Below are positions 7,704-10,275 of a stretch of DNA of 10,275 nt, piece after piece. A program made the position numbers and the translations under genes. This DNA comes from Comamonadaceae bacterium (GTDB lineage: Bacteria; Pseudomonadota; Gammaproteobacteria; Burkholderiales; Burkholderiaceae_C). The notes under the pieces were generated by a model. The model had not been told where the DNA came from. It saw only the letters and a program-made list of their open reading frames with translations, and made no database searches. The stretch covers positions 1 through 10,275 of the forward strand of contig CANIRI010000056.1 of the NCBI GenBank assembly GCA_947469815.1, read 5' to 3'. Position 1 is the stretch's first letter, and each line of letters starts with the position of its first letter.

Positions 7704-9095
7704 TCAAGAAGAGGCGGTTTTACGGCTGCGGCGGCTTTGCAGCAGGGCAATGTTTTGCTCGCCGGTCACGGTACTGGCGTAGTACGTGTTGATAACGTCA
7801 ACACTGGTGCGTGCGTTACGCGCCAGAGTAAGCAGGTCAATGCCTTGCCCATAGAGCAGCCGGAAAGTGATGGCGCTGTGGCGAAAGCTGTACATGCTGC
7901 GGGCCTGGCCGTGGGCCCCTACCTTGAGGCCGGTCTCCGCGAGCACCCAGTTCAGGTGGAAGCCCAGCACCGCCAGTGCGTAGTTGCGGTCGCGCAAGTG
8001 CGGCAGGAACAGGTAGTCGTCGGGCGCGCCCCGGCCCTCGGCGGGTTGGTGTTTGAGGATTTGCTCATAAATGCGCACAGCCGGGTACAGCGTCACGATC
8101 GGCTTGCCATGGCTTTTGGTCTCGGGCAGGTTCATGCGCAGGTAGGTGTTTTCGCCCCGGACGATCTCGACGTGGCGGTGCTTAAGCGTGCGCAGGTCGC
8201 TGGGACGGATGAAGCTGTTGACCATGAAACCCGCCGCCCAGGCCACGTCCGGCGGGAGCAGCTGCTCTTTGCTGCGGATTTTGTACTTTATGCGTATGGT
8301 GCGGGCATCGGCGGGGTAGGGCTGCCCGCGCAGACGGCGAGCGCAGCGCAGAATCCTCCAGTATTCGCTGGGCGTATAGGCGCCACGGGACTGCGCGTTA
8401 CCGCGCAGGTGCGGAAAGGCGGGAAGCACGTCGATCAAGCCCATGGCCAGCGCTTGCTTGAGCACCTTGCGGATCACGACAAGGTACTGGTTGATCGTAG
8501 TGGTCGAGTGCTCCACGCTCAGGTCGTTGACGAAAGCTTGCAAGGCCTGGTAATTGATCGCGGAGCACAGGCTGCTTTCCCAGCGCGGCAGTACCAGCTT
8601 GTTCAAGCGGTTGACCAGCACCTGTTGGCTGCCGCGGCTCCACTCGCCACGGCGTACCCGCGCCGATTCGTTGGCCAGCATTTGCGCCGCGACCACGCCA
8701 AAACGGGGCACGGACTGCGCCTTCGCTGCCACATCTGCCAGGGCTTGAACGCTAGCCTGCGCTTCACCGAACTGGAGTTGCCGCTGCACGGCCGCATGCA
8801 TGTGCCGGGCGGCGGCAGCTTCCACCAGCCACTCTTCGTAGTAGCCGCGGGCAGCGGCTGTGGCGGTGGCGAGCACGGTGCTTTTGGTGCTGCGCTTGCG
8901 GGTCTTGCCCTCAACCCAACACCGGACTTGCCAATATGAGCTGGCAGCGATGCGGTACACCACCAGCTTGCTGGGGTAGCCGGGAATTCGCGTCATGGAG
9001 TGCGGAATAGGCACGCTGCGCTGCCGATCGCCCCGGCCAGGCCCCAGCGCATCGTTGGCTGCGAACGCGCGCTTCACGTTCAGGCCATGCAGCAT
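7704..9095 (-). CDS. Tyrosine recombinase / phage-type site-specific integrase
   Basis: A 463-residue protein with a basic N-terminal region, a core-binding SAM-like helical domain (about 130-225) and a C-terminal catalytic domain (about 240-450). The box I arginine is Arg297 in 'NSFIRPSDLRTLKHRHV', and a beta-hairpin lysine is probable in 'ETKSHGKPI' (Lys327 or Lys331). Box II reads 'MYSFRHSAITFRLLYG' with Arg405 and His406; the usual first histidine of HxxR is Tyr402. The nucleophile is Tyr439 in 'LARNARTSVDVINTYYAS'. The protein should bind DNA and exchange strands at a specific site. No excisionase, phage, plasmid or transfer gene is beside it. The start is uncertain: ATG at 9095 is used because codons down to the next ATG (8996) keep strong GC at third positions, but neither start has a good ribosome binding site. 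It lies between two head-to-head porins. Confidence 0.88.
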   Translation of the reverse strand: MLHGLNVKRAFAANDALGPGRGDRQRSVPIPHSMTRIPGYPSKLVVYRIAASSYWQVRCWVEGKTRKRSTKSTVLATATAAARGYYEEWLVEAAAARHMHAAVQRQLQFGEAQASVQALADVAAKAQSVPRFGVVAAQMLANESARVRRGEWSRGSQQVLVNRLNKLVLPRWESSLCSAINYQALQAFVNDLSVEHSTTTINQYLVVIRKVLKQALAMGLIDVLPAFPHLRGNAQSRGAYTPSEYWRILRCARRLRGQPYPADARTIRIKYKIRSKEQLLPPDVAWAAGFMVNSFIRPSDLRTLKHRHVEIVRGENTYLRMNLPETKSHGKPIVTLYPAVRIYEQILKHQPAEGRGAPDDYLFLPHLRDRNYALAVLGFHLNWVLAETGLKVGAHGQARSMYSFRHSAITFRLLYGQGIDLLTLARNARTSVDVINTYYASTVTGEQNIALLQSRRSRKTASS

Positions 9096-9163
9096 GGCTT
9101 GCTCGATTGAGTGGGATAGCGAATCTGACGCATAACATGATTTATCTCAAGAAAACGCGGTAT

Positions 9164-9189
9164 GGGCAGTAGTACGGTGGCTACTGCCC
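9164..9189. repeat. 9-bp inverted repeat upstream of the recombinase gene
   Basis: GGGCAGTAG (9164-9172) and CTACTGCCC (9181-9189) form a perfect inverted repeat with an 8-nt spacer, followed at once by a further TACTGC (9190-9195). Neither strand has a T-run after it, so it does not look like a terminator. It lies 69 bp before the recombinase start and about 100 bp before the right 16-bp repeat. An operator or an accessory recombinase-binding site is more likely. The surrounding 197-bp gap 9096-9292 holds nothing else I can name apart from a short palindrome (9257-9266). Confidence 0.6.
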
Positions 9190-9287
9190 TACTGCAAACC
9201 CGCAAAAACACCGGCACATAACCTGTATGTTGTTGAAATAGCATGGGAAAATCAATCCAATATTGGCAGTATTTTTAAAAACTTGAA

Positions 9288-9303
9288 TTGCATTGGCTGC
9301 TGT
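9288..9303 (+). repeat. Right copy of 16-bp inverted repeat (in right porin signal-peptide codons)
   Basis: TTGCATTGGCTGCTGT, the exact inverted partner of 7491-7506. It sits in the same reading phase as the left copy, encoding I/V-ALAAV. Sequence homology to a normal porin start stops at about its left edge: the bases before it give no ATG and an in-frame TGA at 9284-9286. Confidence 0.7.
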
Positions 9304-10273
9304 GGCAGTCACGGGCGGCGCGATGGCTCAAGCCGTAATGACCGGCTATCTTGGGTATGGTTATGACTCACACACCACATCGCTTGGCGTTCAGACTTCG
9401 GGCTTGGGTGTGGACGACGCGGAAATCAATTTCGCCGTTTCAGAAGACATTGAAGGTCTGGGCAAGATTTCCGGCACTTTGGGTTTCATTTCTGGCGGTA
9501 AAAGTGCCGCGGCTTATGGTCGTGACACCAAACTTGCCCTGACACTGCCCTCCGGTACCTCCATCACATTCGGCACCACACAAGGTGGAAACTATTTGAG
9601 TAACGGTGTAGCCGCATCAGGAACCGACTACGAATACGACATGACCCTGACGAATGCACCAGCCGGCACAGGTCTGTTCTCTGCACGTTCCGTGAACGAC
9701 TCTGTGACCGTTAAGGTGCCTGTGGCGGACGGCGTCAGCGTCAGTGCTTCCCACACCGAAGGTGCGGTAGTGTCTTACTGGTCAGGTTCCGGTGCGGCCG
9801 GTACTGCTGTAAATGGTACTGCTGGCCAACGCTACAACACCCTGAGCGTGGACTACAAAGCGGGAGCCCTAACCGCGAACGCCGGCTACCGCTCTTATGA
9901 CCAAGGCGTGTCTGGTTCGACTTCAACTTACAGCTCCCGCAATCGTGCGTCAGCAAACTATAACTTGGGCGTTGCGACAGTAGGCGCGGGTTATGAGGCT
10001 TCGACTTATATGTACGGCAACACGCTCACCGATACACTGGTGTCGGTCAATGTGCCTGTTGGTAGCTTGAACCTTGGCGCCCAACTGGGTCAACGGACTA
10101 CCTCAGGCGGTACCTCAGATTACACAAGGAACGGTTACTTGCTGGTTGCCAACTACGCGCTCAGCAAGCAAAGTTACGTTGTTGCCAACTACTACAGTAT
10201 GGACATGGGCGCTACAGGAACAAGCGCACAGCTCCAAAATGGCTTTGCGTTGTATTTGTACAAGGGCTTCTAA
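9293..10273 (+). CDS. Outer-membrane porin (right paralogue) lacking a normal start; silent or decayed 5' end
   Basis: The mature barrel is intact: 'QAVMTGYLGYGYD' after an AMA-type cleavage site, about 310 residues of Gly/Ser/Thr/Tyr-rich strands, and a terminal 'ALYLYKGF' with C-terminal Phe. It is strongly similar to the left porin but has different putative loop sequences. The 5' end is abnormal. The only in-frame starts are TTG at 9293 and an internal ATG at 9323. In-frame codons upstream read L-K-T-stop-I-A before the 'LAAVAVTGGAMAQA' core, so the basic n-region of the signal peptide and the ATG are missing. There is no ribosome binding site. As it stands the gene is unlikely to give an exported protein. 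The body shows no frameshift or stop, so either the loss is recent or the body is still used, for example after an inversion that supplies a start. A sequencing error could explain the TGA but not the missing ATG and ribosome binding site. Confidence 0.8.
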   Translation: MAAVAVTGGAMAQAVMTGYLGYGYDSHTTSLGVQTSGLGVDDAEINFAVSEDIEGLGKISGTLGFISGGKSAAAYGRDTKLALTLPSGTSITFGTTQGGNYLSNGVAASGTDYEYDMTLTNAPAGTGLFSARSVNDSVTVKVPVADGVSVSASHTEGAVVSYWSGSGAAGTAVNGTAGQRYNTLSVDYKAGALTANAGYRSYDQGVSGSTSTYSSRNRASANYNLGVATVGAGYEASTYMYGNTLTDTLVSVNVPVGSLNLGAQLGQRTTSGGTSDYTRNGYLLVANYALSKQSYVVANYYSMDMGATGTSAQLQNGFALYLYKGF

Positions 10274-10275
10274 TC

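Noticed and set aside
7737..8939. Long open frame on the plus strand opposite the recombinase (about 400 codons)
   Set aside because: The minus-strand frame carries clear tyrosine-recombinase motifs. The plus-strand translation has none and is a codon-bias shadow.
9243..9278. ATG at 9243 upstream of the right porin as a possible rescue start
   Set aside because: It is in a different frame from the porin and meets TAA at 9276 after 11 codons. It cannot start the porin without a frameshift.
7491..9303. Porin pair as attL and attR of an integrated element
   Set aside because: Attachment sites left by integration should be direct repeats. The shared 16 bp is inverted, and I found no direct repeat of it elsewhere in the window. 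An element with its other end outside the window is still possible.

Overview
The window is chromosomal DNA of a Gram-negative bacterium. Its protein sequences and GC-rich codon use fit a betaproteobacterium, probably Burkholderiales and most likely the Comamonadaceae. This rests on recognising IlvA, the cN-I type 5'-nucleotidase, YheT and the small porins with a MKKTLVALAA-type signal peptide. No database search was run.

Layout, left to right. (1) Positions 1-1641, plus strand: the last codons of a gene that looks like atpC (F1 ATP synthase epsilon subunit), a small NTF2/SnoaL-like protein, and a YheT-family alpha/beta hydrolase whose TTG start overlaps the stop of the gene before it. (2) Positions 1679-5962, minus strand: a tight three-gene set transcribed ilvA, then cytosolic-type 5'-nucleotidase, then an SbmA/BacA/YddA-like ABC transporter with fused permease and ATPase. 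The gaps are 8 and 4 bp, so it is probably one operon. (3) Positions 6030-6479, plus strand: a YhfA-like OsmC-family protein divergent from ilvA, ended by a strong hairpin shared with the converging porin gene. (4) Positions 6554-10273: an accessory-looking segment. An intact porin (minus strand), a lone tyrosine recombinase (minus strand) and a second, paralogous porin (plus strand) are arranged so that the two porins point away from each other with the recombinase between them.

The segment 6554-10273 is the part worth attention. The left porin has a ribosome binding site, an ATG and a full signal peptide. The right porin has an intact mature barrel and C-terminal phenylalanine, but no usable start: its signal-peptide coding region is cut short and preceded by an in-frame TGA. 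The two porins share a perfect 16-bp inverted repeat inside their signal-peptide codons (7491-7506 and 9288-9303), in the same reading phase. Inverting the 1.8 kb between the repeats, which carries the recombinase and the only visible porin start, would join the left porin's start to the right porin's body in frame. I propose this as a candidate recombinase-linked porin switch. Simple paralogy plus decay of the right porin remains a serious alternative. Repeated GCAGTA hexamers and a 9-bp inverted repeat beside the recombinase start could be its binding sites.

I saw no tRNA, rRNA, CRISPR array or insertion sequence. No stretch longer than 300 bp lacks a gene; the two longest gaps (7523-7703 and 9096-9292) are described in the entries.
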